Positions 24,922 to 37,730 of a stretch of 64,000 nucleotides of DNA are shown one piece after another. This stretch comes from Molossus alvarezi. Its lineage: Eukaryota > Chordata > Mammalia > Chiroptera > Molossidae. The stretch lies in the NCBI GenBank assembly GCA_037176705.1, contig CM073899.1, forward strand, positions 3,286,001-3,350,000. The letters are read 5' to 3'. Within the stretch, counting starts at the first letter, position 1, and the number at the start of each line of letters is the position of its first letter. Made by a program: the position numbers and the translations under genes. Under the pieces are notes generated by a model. The model saw only the letters and a program-made list of their open reading frames with translations. It made no database searches and was not told the DNA's origin.

Positions 24922-27894
24922 ATCTAAAAGATAAACAAGACTGATGGACCCTTAGCTAGACTCACCAAGAAACAAAGAGAGAGAACTCAAATACAGAAAA
25001 TCAGAAATGAAAGAGGAGAGGTAACAACTGAAACCACAAAAATAAAAAGGATCATTAACAAATACAATGAACAATTATATGGCAACAAATTCTACAATCT
25101 AAGCAAAATGAACAAATTTCTAGAAGCACATAGTCTCCCAAAACTGGACTGGGAAGAAATAGAAAATTTGAACAGACCTATAACAACTAAAAAAATTGAA
25201 GAGGTAATCAAGACACTCCCAGCAAACAAAATCCAGGCCCAGATCACTTCACGGGGGAGTTTTACCAAACATTCAAAGAAGAACAAACACCTATTCTCCT
25301 CAAAGTATTTCAAAAATAGAAGAAGGAAGACTTCCAAACTTGTTTTATGAGGCCAGCATAATTCTAATTCCAAAACCAGGAAAGGACACTACAAAGAAAG
25401 AAAACTACAGGCCAATATCTCTGATGAACATAGATGCCAAAATCCTGAACAAAATACTAGGAAATAGGATCCAGCAATACATCAAAAAAAATTATTCACC
25501 ATGACCAAGTGGAATTCATCCCAGGGATGCAAGGAAAGTAGAATATTTGTAAATCAATAAATGTGATACAGCACACAAACAAAATGAATAATAAAAACCA
25601 CATGATCATATCAGTAGTTGCTGAAAAAGCATTCAACAAAATCCAGCAATCATTTCTGATAAAAACGCTCACCAATGTGGGGATAGAAGGATCATATCTC
25701 AACATAATAAAGGCCATATATGAAAGACCTACAGCCAACATCATACTCAATGGGCAGAAACTAAAAGCATTTCCCTTAAGAACAGGAACAAGACAGGGAT
25801 GCCCACTTTTGCTACTCTTATTTAACATAGTACTGGAAGTCTTAGCCACAGCAATCAGACAGTAAGAAAAATAAAAGGGATCCAAATTGGAAAGGAGGAA
25901 GTGAAACTGTCATTATTTACAGATGACATGATATTATTCATAGAAAACCCCAAAGACTCCATCAAAAATCTACTATACTTAATAATGAATTTGGCAAAGT
26001 AGCAGGATACAAAATTAATATCAAGAAATTGATGGCATTCTTATACACCAATGATGAACTCACAGAAAGAGAAACTAAGAAAATAATCCCATTTACCATC
26101 ATGGCAAAAAAACTAAGATACCTAGAAATAAACTTAACCAAAGAAGTAAAAGACCTATTTGCAGAAAACTACAGGACATTAAGAAAAGAAATAGAGGAAG
26201 ATATAAAAAAGTGGAAGCACATACCTTATTCATGGATTGGAAGAACTAACATCATTAAAATGTCCATATAACCCAAAGCAATCTATAGATTCAATGCAAT
26301 CCCCATCAAAATACCAACGACATATTTCACAGAACTAGAACAAGTACTTCAAAAGTTCATATGGAACCAAAAAAGACCCCGAATAGCCACAGCCATCTTG
26401 AAAAAGAAGAACAAAGTTGGTGGGAATCACAGTACCAGATATCAGATTATACTACAAAGCCACTGTAATCAAAACAGTCTGGTACTGGCACAAGAACAGT
26501 CATATAGACCAGTGGAACAGAACAGAGAACCCAGAAATGGACCCAAGACTTTATGCTCAATTAATATTTGACAAGGAGGCAAGAGCATACAATGGAGTAA
26601 AGACAGCTTCTTTAATAAATGGTGTTGGGAAAATTGGACAGCTACATGCAAAAAATTAAAACTAGACCATCAACTTACACCATACACAAAAATAAACTCA
26701 AAATGGATAAAAGACTTAAAAGTGACCCATAAAACCCCTAGAAGAAAATGTAGGCAACAAAATTTCAGACCTCATACACAGCAGAATTTTCACTGATACA
26801 TCACCTAAGGCAATAGAAACAAAGGAGAAAATGAACACATGGGACTACATCAAACTCAAAAGCTGCTGCACAGCAAAAGATACAATCATCAAAATGGAAA
26901 GTTTACCCACTGTATGGGAGAGCATAATTGCCAATGATATATCAGATAAGGGGTTAATTTCCAATATATATAGAGTGCTCATACAACTCAACAAAAGGAA
27001 GATAAAGAACCCAATTAAAAAATGGACACAGGAACTAAATAGACACCTCTCCAAACAGGACATACAAATGGCTAAGAATCATATGAAGAAATGCTCAACA
27101 TCACTAATCATCAGAGAGATGCAAATTAAAACAACAATGAGGTATCACCTCACACCTGTCAGAAAGGCTGCCATCAACAAAACATCAAACAACAAGTGTT
27201 GGCAAGGGTGTGGAGAAAAGGGGACTCTAGTACACTGCTGGTGGGAATGCAGACTGGTGCAGCCTCTATGGAAAACAATATGGTGTTACCTCAAAAAATT
27301 TAAAATTGAACTTCCATTTGATCCAGTGATCCCACTTCTAGGAATATACCCTAAGGAGCCTGAAACACCAATCAGAAAGTGTATATGTATCCCCATGTTT
27401 GTAGCAGCACTATTTACAATAGCTAAGATCTGGAAACAGCCCAAGTGTCCATCAGTAAACAAATGGATAAAAGAGGTGTGTTACATATACACAATGGAGT
27501 ACTATGCAGCTGTAAGAAAGAAAATCTCTTATCCTTTGAGATGACATGTAGGAACCTAGAGAGTATTATCCAAAGTGAAACAAGCCAAGCAGAGAAATAC
27601 AAATATCACATGATCTCACTTATTTGTAGAATATAATGAACATAACAGTCTGAGGGATGGGGTAGTCCCAGGGATGTGGAAGTGGGGTACAGACTGACAA
27701 CCCTCAGAATAGGGGGTGGTGGGGGGAGGGAAGAGAAAAACCCCAGAACTTATATGCATGTACGCATAACCAATGGACATAGACACCAAAGCCAGGTATG
27801 GGTTGGGGAGGGTGGTAGAGAGAGGAGGGTGTCAATGGGGAAAAAAAAGGAGAAACATCTGTAACATAAATAAATTAATAAAAAATTATGAAAA
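24922..27894 (+). mobile_element. L1-B, 3' segment: RT, C-terminal ORF2 and 3' UTR
   Basis: This is the plus-strand continuation of L1-B after the L1-C insertion. It holds the RT domain ([18 protein letters not shown] and the following palm region), then a stretch open for 237 codons (26831-27544) covering the ORF2 C-terminus with the Cys-rich [20 protein letters not shown]-rich 3' UTR and A-rich tail end at 27894, next to the 14-bp TSD. Stops and frameshifts upstream show it is inactive. Confidence 0.92.
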
Positions 27895-27908
27895 AGAAAT
27901 GGGTGCTG

Positions 27909-30900
27909 GATTTTGTCAAATGTTTTTTCAGTGTCTATTGATACAGTTATATGATTTTTATTTTTCATTTTGTTTATATGGTGCATCATATTTATTGACT
28001 TTTTAAAATATTGTACCAGCCTTGCATTCCTGGGATGAATCCCACTTGGTTTGTGGTGAATTTTTTTAATGTATTGTTGGATTCGATTTGTTAAGCATTT
28101 TGGCATCTATGTTCACCAGTGATATTGGTTTGTAGTTTTCTTTGTAGTGTTCTTATCTGGTTTTTGAATTATGATTATGCTGGCTCATAAAACAAGTTTG
28201 GAAATCTTTCTTCTTGAATTTTTTGGAATAGGTGGAGAATAGATGTTCTTTCTTTCTTGAATGTTTGGTAGAACTTCCCCTGAATCCCTGGCCGGTTTTG
28301 CTCAGTGGTTAGAGCGTCGGCCTGCAGTCCAGAGAGACCTGGGTTTGGTTCCCACTAAGGGCGCGTGCCTTAGTTGTGGTTTGTCCCTGGCCCTGGTTGG
28401 TCATGCGGGTGGCAGCCACTCGATGTGTCCCTTTCACATCGATGTTTCGTTCTCTCTCTCTTCCTCTCTCTCCCTCCCACTGTATCTGAACAAAAAATGG
28501 AAAAATGTCCTCAGGTGAGGATAAAAAAAAAAAAAACACTTCCCCTGAAGCCGTCCTGGCCTGGGCTTTTGTTTTCTTAGAGTTTATTGATTACATCTTC
28601 AATTTCTTTAGCTGCTATCGGTCTGTTCAAGTTTTCTGTCTCTTCCCAGTTCAGTTTTGGGAGACTGTGTGATTTTACTCTTGTGTCCATTTTGCCTAGA
28701 TTGTCCAATTCGTTGGCATGTAATTGTTCATAGTATTTTTAAAGAATTCTTTGTATTTCTGTGGTGTAACTTGTTACTTCTCCCCTTTTATTTCTGATGT
28801 TGTTTATTTGCATCCTCTCTGTTTCTTGGTGATTCTGGCTAAGGTTCATCAATCTTGTTTATCTTTTCAAAGAACCAGCTCTTTGTTTCATTGATCTTTG
28901 GAATTGTGTTGTTGTTGTTGTTTTTAGTTTCTGTCATTTATTTCCACACTGACCTTTACTATTTTTTTCCTTCTACTTGCTCTGGGTTTTCTTTTTGTTT
29001 ACTTTCTAGTTCTTTAAGTTGTAAGGTTAGATAGTCAATTAGAAAATTTTCTTGTTTCTTGAGGTAGGTCGGTAGTGCTATGAACTTCCTTCTTAGGACT
29101 GCTTTTGCTGCATCCCATAAATTTTGTGTTGTTGTGTGTTCATTTTCATTGATTTTCAGGAAGATTTTTATTTCTTCCTTGATTTCTTGGGTAACCCATT
29201 TATTGTTTGATAACATGCTGTTTAGCCTACATGTGTTTGAATGTTTTTGCTGTACTTAATTTCTATTTTCATGCCATTGTGATCTGAGAAGATGTTTGAA
29301 TTGATTTCAGTCTTCTTGAACTTGTTTAGACTTAGTTTGTGTCCTAAACTCTGGTTTATCTTGGGGAATGTCCTGTGTGCACTTTAGAAAAATGTGAATT
29401 CTGAAGTTTGAGGGTGTAATTCTCTGTCAATATCTAGTAAATTCACTTGATCTAGTACATCATTTAGAGTCTCTGTTCCCTTGTTAATTTTTTGTCTAGA
29501 GGATTTATCCGGTGATGTCAGTTGGGTGTTGAAATCCCCTGCTATGATTGTATTGCTCTCACTTTCTCCTTTGAAGTCCTCCAGAAGTTTTAAAATATAT
29601 TTTGTGCTCCTAGATTGGGTGCGTATCTGTTTACCAAGGTTATATCTTCCTATTGAATAAATCCTTTCAATATTAAGTAGTGACCTTCTTTGTCTCTAGT
29701 TATGGTCTTCATTTTGAAGTCTATTTTATCAGATATGAGTATTGCTACCCCAGATTTTTTGTTTTTCCTTTCCATTTGCTTGGAAATTTTTTTTCTATCC
29801 CTTTACTTTCAACCTATGTGACTCTTGTTGTGAGGTGGCTCTCTGTAAACAACTTATGTATGAGTCATGCTTTCTTATCCCATCAGCTACTCTGTGTCTT
29901 TTGATTGGAATGTTTAATCCATTTACATTTAAATTTATTATTGATATATACTTATTTATTGCCATTTTTATTCATTATGGCTATGTTTCTCTCCCTATTT
30001 CTTCTGCTTATTACAGCGGTCCTTTTAACATTTCTTGCAGTGCTGGTTTGGTGCTAATATATTCCCTTAGCCTTTCTTTTCTCTGGGAAACTCTTTATTT
30101 CACCTTCTAGTTTTAATAATAGCCACGCTGGATTGACTAGTCTTGAATTCAGATCCTTGTTTTTCATTGCCTTGAATACTTCATGCCATTCCCTTCTGGC
30201 CTGTAGTGTTTCTTTTGAGAAATCAGCTGACAGCTCCTTTGTAGGTAACCTGTTGCTTTTCCCTTGCCTCCTTTAGGATTCTCTCTTTGTCTTTAATTTT
30301 TGGCATTTTAATTATGATGTATCTTGATGTGGGCCTTTTTGGATTCTTCTTACTTGGGACTCTCTGTGCTTCCTGAACCTGAATGCCTATTTCCTTCACC
30401 AATTTAGAGAATTTTTGTGTCACTATTTCTTCAACTATATTCTATAACCCTTGATCATTTTCTTGTTCTTTTAGAACTCATATGATAAGGATGCCGTTAC
30501 ACTTTATGTTGTCCCACAGTTCTCTTAAACTTTCCTCCTGGTTTTTTTTATTGTTTTTTTCTTTTTGGTTCTCTGATGGGGTGATTTTTCTACCCTGTCT
30601 TCTAATTCACTAATCCAATCCTCAGCTTCCTCTACTTTGCTGGTTATTCCTTTCATTGTGTTATTTTTATTTCTGCTATGTCATTCTTCATTTCCAACAG
30701 GTAGGTTTTCATTTCCAATTGGCTCATTTTCATTGTTTCTATATCTTTACTCATGCTGTTGAGCTTCCTCATAATCCTTACTCTGAACTCTACTTCTGAT
30801 AACTTGCTTAATTCCATTTCATTTATTCCTTCTTCTGTAGAATTATCTTATTCTTTCATTTGGAATTTGTTTCTTTATTTCACCATTTTGGCTGTCTCAG

Positions 30901-32081
30901 TGGGTTTTGGCACCTGTCAAATTTTTCCTGTGGGTGTCGGTGTTCCACTAATTGTGGCTCTCTCTACTGGGTTTGGATGATTGTGGAGGGGCCCACCTTA
31001 AACACTAATGTTGAGTCTTATTTTCCTTGGTAAAGTGTGTGAGGCGATTGCTTTCTCCTGGGTTAAAGTTGCTTTGCTAAGAAAGTTTCTTATCGAAGAA
31101 ACTTTGCAGTGTGGGTTATTGGCTCAGCACAGGAGTCTAGACCTCTGCCTTTATAGCTCAGTCCCCAGAGCGAAAGAAGGGGCAGTTGCTTCTCCCCCAG
31201 GCTAAAACCATTCTGACGGGGCTACGTGACGGAGATGACTACTGAAGCTGTGGGGCAGAGGCTCAGCATAAGAACTCAGGCCTCAGCCTTTACAGCTCAG
31301 TCCTCAGAGCCAGGACCCCCAACACTGAGAACCAGGTCTAAGTCTCAAATCTTTCAGAGGATTTTTCTTTGCCTCCTTGCTGGCTGGTAGTCTCTAACTG
31401 TTAATAAGATTCAGCTTGCATTTCTCTGGCTGGGTGGTGTTAAATTCCTGAGGGGGGGAAATTGCTTCTCCCCAGGCTCTGGGGCAGGGCTCTTTGAGTA
31501 AGGTGGCTACCGTCCTCTGAGAGAGTGATTCAGCAAAAAACTCCTGATGGCCTCCTTCCCAGATCTCTCCCCAGGACCACAAACCCTCGTCTCTCCTCAC
31601 ACAGCTCCAGTCCAGTCAGCCCTCCCTCTGCTGGAGCCCAAGGCTGGAGCCGTAGCTGTAAACTAGTGCCCTGGCCCTTCAGGGAAGTGTCGGTGTTCCC
31701 CGTGCCTCTCCCTGCTGGAAAAAATCTCCCTGATCTGATGATTTTCTCAGCCAGGTGTTATGTGGGTGTCTTTCCCTGTTCCACCATTCTGTGCTGGGGA
31801 GTCAGCTTGGGGTTTTAACCCCCAACTCCTCTGAGGGAACACTCACAGCTAAGAGAGCTCTCAGCTGTTGCCTGCAGGCACCCAGCCAGCCCTCTCGCAC
31901 CTCTGCAGCTCCTACCGGACTTGATTTAGGATTCTCTTTCCATCCCTGGTTATAAGGTTCTCTCCAGCTGCTCTTCAGTTGGTTTTCCTGATGGCTTGCC
32001 TTTCTTTTAGTTGTAATTCCAGTTTGGTCCTGGGAGACAGTCTGTGCAGTTTCTATTCACTCCACCATTTTTCTGTCTCTC
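27909..32081 (-). mobile_element. L1-A, 5' half (RT, endonuclease, ORF1, 5' UTR)
   Basis: This is the continuation of the outermost minus-strand L1. From left to right it holds RT, EN-RT linker (28959-29216), endonuclease, ORF1 C-terminal domain (30223-30423), ORF1 N-terminus near 30750-30870, and a 5' UTR to 32081. Together with 16330-18568 this is about 6.2 kb once the insertions are removed, so the element was full length. All frames are broken. It is closed by the TSD aacttgatttt at 32082-32092. Confidence 0.9.
28285..28537 (+). mobile_element. VES SINE inside L1-A
   Basis: A long-form VES SINE with A and B boxes and A-tail. TSD acttcccctgaa at 28273-28284 and 28538-28549. Confidence 0.95.
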
Positions 32082-32092
32082 AACTTGATTTT

Positions 32093-32478
32093 TTAGGAAA
32101 AATATTTTTGAGTACAGCAGATAATTTTGCAAAAACAGATGAGTGGGGACAGAATTGAGACAGGCCAGTAAGCCAGGGCAAGTGGAATGGGGAAACTGAA
32201 ACAGACAGCCAAACAAAGTGACAAAACAATTTAAAACAGATACAGAAGGTCCCCTCCCTGGAGATGACATCGAGACCTCAGGTGTATTTCAGTTCCAGAC
32301 CCAGAAGAGCAGCAAAACCAGGTAGACAACACAAGGACCGGCTGCATTGGCTCACAACCCCCTGACACTGACTGAGAACCAGGACCCTGAAGGACACACC
32401 TAGAAAACTGATGAATAGTCTACTGACACCCTCCCCTGGGACCTGCCCTAAGATTCCCACCTTTAAGAGAGAAAAAAA
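32093..32478. other. Unique sequence between L1-A and the HAL1
   Basis: About 390 bases of single-copy-looking sequence. No gene seen. Confidence 0.5.
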
Positions 32479-33349
32479 CTTAAGACAGGACTTCCGGTCA
32501 AGATGGCAGTGTTGATAAATACGGCGCGTCCTCCCACAACCACATCAAAGTTACAACTAAACTACAGAACAACCATCATTCAAAACCGCCTGAAATCAAG
32601 CTGAATGGAAGTCCTACAACTACGGAATTAAAGCAGCAGCCACATCCAGACTGGTAGGAGGGGCGGCGGCGGAGGCGCAACGGGCTGGTCCCACACCCAC
32701 GTGTGGCGGATAAAAATCAGGAGGACCCTTCGGCTGGGAAGGTCCTTCCTGAGGACTGAGGGGTCCCCGTCCCACACCAGGTGCACTGCTCAGGGTTCCA
32801 GTGCCAGGAAGAGAATCCCCATCACTTCTGGCTAGAAAAACCAGCAGGAACTGAGGCTCAGGGAGGCTGATGCGGCTGGAGCCCCAGGCAGCTCCCTAAA
32901 GGGCCCGCGCACGGACTGGTCAGACTCTCTCCCTCTAAGCTCGGAGGGGAGGCAGCTCGAGGGGAACCAGAGACACACAGGGAAGAACTGAGCTGTTTGG
33001 CACTGGAGCAAGGGCTGGAGAGGGGGCTTTCTCTGGGACAAAAGTGCTGTAAGAGGCCTTTGTTCCTTTGGTGAGCCCTTCCCTGGGGCGGCAGACGGAA
33101 GCCATATCTGGGACTCCAGCAACCTGGCTCACACTGGTAGCCCCGCCCTGCTGACTCCCTGAGGCCCCGCCCCACCCAACTTTCAGGCCCACCCAAGCTG
33201 TTGCCAGTTGCTTAACCATAGGATTGGCCTGTCTTGGATCCTGCTTCAAGTTTTTTCTAAATTCTTTCAAAAGAGCAGCATCTGGTCTCAGCTAGCCCCA
33301 TACCTCTCGTTAAGTAATACACTGAAACAAACACAGGGAGGCAGCCAAA

Positions 33350-34291
33350 ATGAGGAGAGAAAGAAACAGGTCCCAAATGAAAGAACAGAACAAAACCCCA
33401 AGAAGAGAACTAAGCGAAATGGAGATAAGCAACCTAACAGATGCTGAGTTCAAAATACTGCTTATAAGGATGCTCAATGAACTTAGTGAGAACCTCAGTG
33501 AACTTAGTGAGGGCCTCAAGAGCATAAAAAAGGACCAGTCAGAAATCATGGATACACAGTTAGAATTAAAGGAGGCATTAACTGAAATAAAGAATAATTT
33601 ACACAGCTTCAATAATAGAGTACGTAAATCCAAGGAGCAAACCATCGATTTGGAATATAAGGAAGCAAAAAATGCCCAATCAGAACAGCAAAAAGAAAAA
33701 AGAATCCAAAAAAATGAGGATAGTGTAAGGAGCCTCTGGGACAACTTCAAGCGTGCCAACATTTGCATTTTGGGGGTGCCAGAAGGAGAAGAGCGAGAAC
33801 AAGAAATCGAAAACCTGTTTGAAACAATAATGGCCGAAAACTTTCCTAACTTGGTGAAGGAAACAGACATACAAGTCCAGGAAGCACAGAGAGTCCCAAA
33901 CAAGATGAACCCCAAGAGGCCCACACCAAGACACATCATCATCAAAATGCAAAAGGTTCAAGACAAAGACAGAATCTTAAAAGCAGCAAGAGAAAGGCAG
34001 CTAGTTACCTACAAGGGAGTTCCCATAAGACTGTCAGCTGATTTCTCAAAAGAAACTGTGCAGACCAGAAGGGAGTGGCAAGAAATATTCAGAGTGATGA
34101 AAAGCAAGAACCTACAACCAAGATTACTCTATCCTGCAAAGCTGTCATTTAGAATCGATGGCCATATAAAGACTTTCCCAGACATGAAAAAGTTAAAGGA
34201 GTTCATCACCACCAAACTATTATTATATGAAATGATGAAGGGTCTTTTTGAAGAAAAAGATAAAATATATGAACAAACAAAATGGCAATGA
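33350..34291 (+). CDS. HAL1/L1 ORF1p, uninterrupted 313 codons
   Basis: This is an RNA-binding ORF1 protein of the LINE-1 family, which coats element RNA as trimers and chaperones nucleic acid. Residues about 40-125 are a heptad-rich coiled coil (LSELSEGLKSIKKDQSEI and following). An RRM-like domain lies at about 136-230 (NICILGVPEGEE near 137-148). The C-terminal domain holds RRMREW-type basic residues here read as TRREWQEI and the conserved YPAKLSF near 261-267. The length is close to that of other mammalian ORF1p (about 310-370). The frame has no stop, unlike every other ORF1 in the window. No ORF2 follows. Whether it is expressed is unknown. Confidence 0.88.
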   Translation: MRRERNRSQMKEQNKTPRRELSEMEISNLTDAEFKILLIRMLNELSENLSELSEGLKSIKKDQSEIMDTQLELKEALTEIKNNLHSFNNRVRKSKEQTIDLEYKEAKNAQSEQQKEKRIQKNEDSVRSLWDNFKRANICILGVPEGEEREQEIENLFETIMAENFPNLVKETDIQVQEAQRVPNKMNPKRPTPRHIIIKMQKVQDKDRILKAARERQLVTYKGVPIRLSADFSKETVQTRREWQEIFRVMKSKNLQPRLLYPAKLSFRIDGHIKTFPDMKKLKEFITTKLLLYEMMKGLFEEKDKIYEQTKWQ

Positions 34292-34435
34292 ATACATATC
34301 TATCGACAATGGAATCTATAAACAAAATGACCAGGTAGATCAGAAACATTACAGAGAACAGTTTGTTGGTTGCCATTTGGGAGGGGGGTTGGGGCAATGG
34401 GTGAAAAAGGTGAAGAGATTAAGAAGTACAAATTC

Positions 34436-34687
34436 GCCCTGACCGGTTTGGCTCAGCGGTTAGAGCGTCGGCTTGTGGTCCGGAGAGACCCGGGTTCAGT
34501 TCCCGCTAAGGGCACGTACCTCGGTTGCGGTTTGTCCCCGGCCCTGGTCGATCGTGCGGGAGGCAGCCACTTGATGTGTTCCTTTTGCATCGATGTTTCT
34601 CTCTCTCTCTGTTCCTCTCTCTCACTCCCACTCTACCTGAACAAAAAGTGGAAAAATGTCCTTGGGTGAGGATAAAAAAAAAAAAAA
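34436..34687 (+). mobile_element. VES SINE in the HAL1 3' UTR
   Basis: A long-form VES SINE with an intact A tail. It has a perfect 15-bp TSD aagaagtacaaattc at 34421-34435 and 34688-34702, so this is a fairly recent insertion, later than the HAL1. Confidence 0.96.
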
Positions 34688-34930
34688 AAGAAGTACAAAT
34701 TCATTGCTAGACTGACAAACCTCAAAGGGAAAGGGGTTGGGGGTGTGCGAAGAAATAAACCAAAGAACTTATGTGCATAACCAATGGGCACAGACAATAG
34801 TGTGGGAAAAGGTGGGAGGCGGGCGGGAGTGGGGAGGAGGGGGTCAATGGGGGAAAAATGTGGAACATCTGTAATACATTTTACATTCAACAATAAAGAT
34901 TTAAAATAAATAAATAAAACCCTTAAGACA

Positions 34931-36339
34931 AAGGACCTGGGATGTGCTCTCCCTCCCAGGAGCATGCCTGCATCCCACTTTTCTTCCGCCAAAGGCAGGC
35001 ACCTCCTAGACTCCAGGGGACCCCACGAGGCTTGCCACCAGGACAGCAATGGGCAATGGCAGTTCATACAGGCAAACCCCTGAACTTGTCCCCAAGGCCC
35101 TTTTTCTATAGCTTCTTAGTGAGTCAAAGCAGCCCAGCCTAGGCTCATTTCCCCAGCCTTCCTTTTGACTGTCCCCAGCTCTAATAACGTCCTCCAAAAT
35201 TCACCTGGTCTTGTGTTGTGAACTTTTTCCTGAACAAAGTCAAGAACCTACACTCTACGGGCCTGACCCTAGGCAGACCCGCTCAGGGCCACGTCCCCTT
35301 TCCGGGAACAAAATGATTTGCAAAGTGAAGTTCAGTGTTTTATTTTACCACTTACAGAAAGCAGTTTCAGGTGAGAGAGTGTTTCCCCCTCTAAAGCCGT
35401 TAGTCGCGAGAACAGAACAGCGGCAGAGTGGCAGGGGCTGCTGCAGACGACGGAGTCGCGTCCCAGCCACTCCTGGAGTCCCCGAGGAGGTGCGAGAGCA
35501 CAGCATTGGACACAGGCCCTTCACGTGCGCCTGGCTTTCCAATTCCTTCAGCAGCTTTGGAAACATTATCACTGATTAATTGAATTTTGGAATGAACGGG
35601 TATATGTTTTAAAGGGTTTCTTTTCTTTACAGTTTAAACCATCATTCCATTCTACACATCTGCACACACACGTACAGCAGACGCTCGGAAACGTGCTTCT
35701 CCTCCTGAATGCTCCTCGCTGCCCTCCCTCTAAGCCAGGGTTCGACTCTCCAAGCTCCATGTGGTCTGTAGGAAGGGCCCTTCACTGTCACTCCAGCTGG
35801 TGCCCAAGCTCCAAGGGGCTTGTTATATCACCAGACACAAGTACCATAGCAAAGACAGCAAGGTGGCCCAGTGACACAGGACGCACAGGATGAACTCGGA
35901 CTGGAAGAGAGATGCGTGCAGCCAGAGTGGCCCGGCCAGCTCACTTGTGAGGTGTCTTAACCACACAGCGTGCTCACAAGCAAAGCAAGAGGGCCTCCAT
36001 GTTGATGCTCATTCAGGAAGACAGTGTGTGTGTACAAGAGTTTGCATGTGTTCTGAATGTAGTATGTTTACACACACACACACACACACGCACACACACA
36101 CACTATATGTAGTAGGTCTCCAATCTCCTCTGGGACATATCAATAGTGCTGTCACGTTCAGGCATGTTCTCAAGACTTGGCAGGTGTGTGACAGAGAACT
36201 GTCCCCTCTCGGTGGCAGCCTCTTTCCCAAACTTCCCGACAGTTCGCTTCTACATTTTGCTCATCTTCTCTTTGTCCCGTCCCAAGGCCCTAACATATAT
36301 TTATCTAATATATATTTACTGTAGACTATGTCCCTAATA
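34931..36339. other. Unique intergenic sequence with a (CA)n tract
   Basis: Holds a (CA)n microsatellite at 36071-36104. No supported gene. Open frames of about 120-140 codons here lack recognisable domains. Confidence 0.45.
36071..36104. repeat. (CA)n microsatellite
   Basis: About 17 CA units with one CG interruption. Confidence 0.9.
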
Positions 36340-36350
36340 GACACCCAGAG

Positions 36351-36572
36351 GGTTTTTTTAATTTTTTTTTTCTTTATTGATTTTAGAGAGAGAGGAAGGG
36401 AGAGGGAGAGAGAGATGGAAACATCGATGAGAGAGAACATCGACTGGCCGCCTCCTGTATGCCCCCCACTGGGGATCGAGTCCACAACCTGGGCATGTGC
36501 CCTGACCAGGAATTGAACTGGTGACTTCTTGGTGCAGGGTGGATGCTCACCCACTGAGCCACACCGGCTGGG
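36351..36572 (-). mobile_element. VES SINE, CCCAGGTTGTGGGC form
   Basis: Minus orientation with poly-T at the left. TSD gaca(c/t)ccagag at 36340-36350 and 36573-36583. Confidence 0.94.
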
Positions 36573-37083
36573 GACATCCAGAGTTTTTATTCAATCCTTT
36601 GAATGTTTATACAAGCAAACTACGGAGCCAGAGGGATGAACAGGGCGTGCTGGGGCCCAGAAGACCTTGCCAACGACTCGTGCTCTGTGAGCTGGGAGCC
36701 AGGCAGAGCCTGAGCAGAGGGCTGAAGTGAAGGATGGCTGAGGATCAAGTGTAGCCACAAAAGCAGGAATTATACTTCTTTATCTTTGAGTGACAGGTGC
36801 CTATTAGAGTGAATAGCAAATTTCTTCTGAGGGAGAAAATATTTGTTTAGAAAGATAAAGCAGTCGGGATAATAGCCCAAAGAGCCCAGGCAGACAGAGC
36901 TGAACCGTTGTGCATGACGGAGCTGGAGAAACGCCAAGCTCTGGACCATGAGAAGGAGGTGGGTGGATGGGAGCCTCTGAGCAGAGCGGGCAGCCCAAGG
37001 TCAGAGGACAGAGATTCAGGCACAGTCAGCATCCTGTGCTGAGAGGGACACCGAGGAGAAAAGGTATGAGATATCCCACTTCA

Positions 37084-37316
37084 GCCCTGGCCGTGTGCTC
37101 AGTGGTCAGAGCATCAGCCCACACACCAAAGGGTCTGAGGTCAAAGGCAAGTACCTGGGTTGCAGGTTTGATCCTGGCCTGGTCGGGGTGTGTTCAGGAG
37201 GCAATCAACAGATATGTCTCTCTCACATGCCCCCACCCTATCCCGGCCACGCTCCATAAAAATCAATGAAAAAATATTCCTGGGTGAAGATTAACAAAAA
37301 ATAATAATAAATTAGA
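37084..37316 (+). mobile_element. VES-related SINE, diverged form
   Basis: Head GCCCTGGCC, the word CCTGGGTTGCAGG, and the long-form end TCCTGGGTGAAGATTAA are combined. The body is more diverged than neighbours. TSD atat(c/t)cca(c/t)ttca on both sides (left ends 37083, right ends 37330). Confidence 0.85.
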
Positions 37317-37631
37317 AATATTCCATTTCAGATATTCTGACACACTGTTCCAAGATACAGGAAATCCTTCAGGAAACACCTAACACACAAAGACCTCTGT
37401 GAGTGGTGCTTTGAGCAAATGAAGGGGAAAGACAAGGACCACCTGGGGTTGAGCTGCGTGAGGGCGGCTCAGGAGCTGAGAACAAGGTGTGAGCACAGCT
37501 GGGACTTGAGAAGCACTAGCAGATGTGAGAGGGGCCATGGAGTTTATAAGGGAGATGCTGCGCGTTTCATTGCGGCGGGCAAGATTCACGACACTGTTTA
37601 AAATTAACATCAAGAAATCGATGGCATTCTT

Positions 37632-37730
37632 TTTTTTTTTTTTTTTGTACACGCCCCTAGCAGAAACTGAACCCAGGACTATCTGGTCCGCAGGCCGATG
37701 CTCCAACCACTGAGCCAAACCAGCCAGGGC
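37632..37730 (-). mobile_element. Short VES-type SINE (tRNA-sized) in L1-E
   Basis: The third copy of the short form: poly-T, then only the tRNA-like head in reverse. TSD cga(t/c)ggcattctt at 37619-37631 and 37732-37744. Same diagnostic TTGGAGCATCGG (reverse) as the copy at 12313. Confidence 0.9.

Larger units (their letters stand above)
32488..34921 (+). mobile_element. HAL1-type (half-L1) retrotransposon with intact ORF1
   Basis: The element starts GGACTTCCGGTCAAGATGGC, an L1-like 5' end. It has an approximately 860-base GC-rich 5' leader, one open ORF1 (33350-34291), then directly an L1-like G-rich 3' UTR ending in an AATAAA-rich A tail. No endonuclease or reverse transcriptase sequence follows ORF1, which is the defining feature of HAL1 elements. 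The candidate TSD cttaagaca lies at 32479-32487 and 34922-34930. A VES SINE has landed in the 3' UTR. Movement would need L1 ORF2p supplied in trans. Confidence 0.85.

Noticed and set aside
26831..27544. 237-codon frame that looks like a gene
   Set aside because: It is the C-terminal part of L1 ORF2 in L1-B, with broken frames upstream, so not a host gene.
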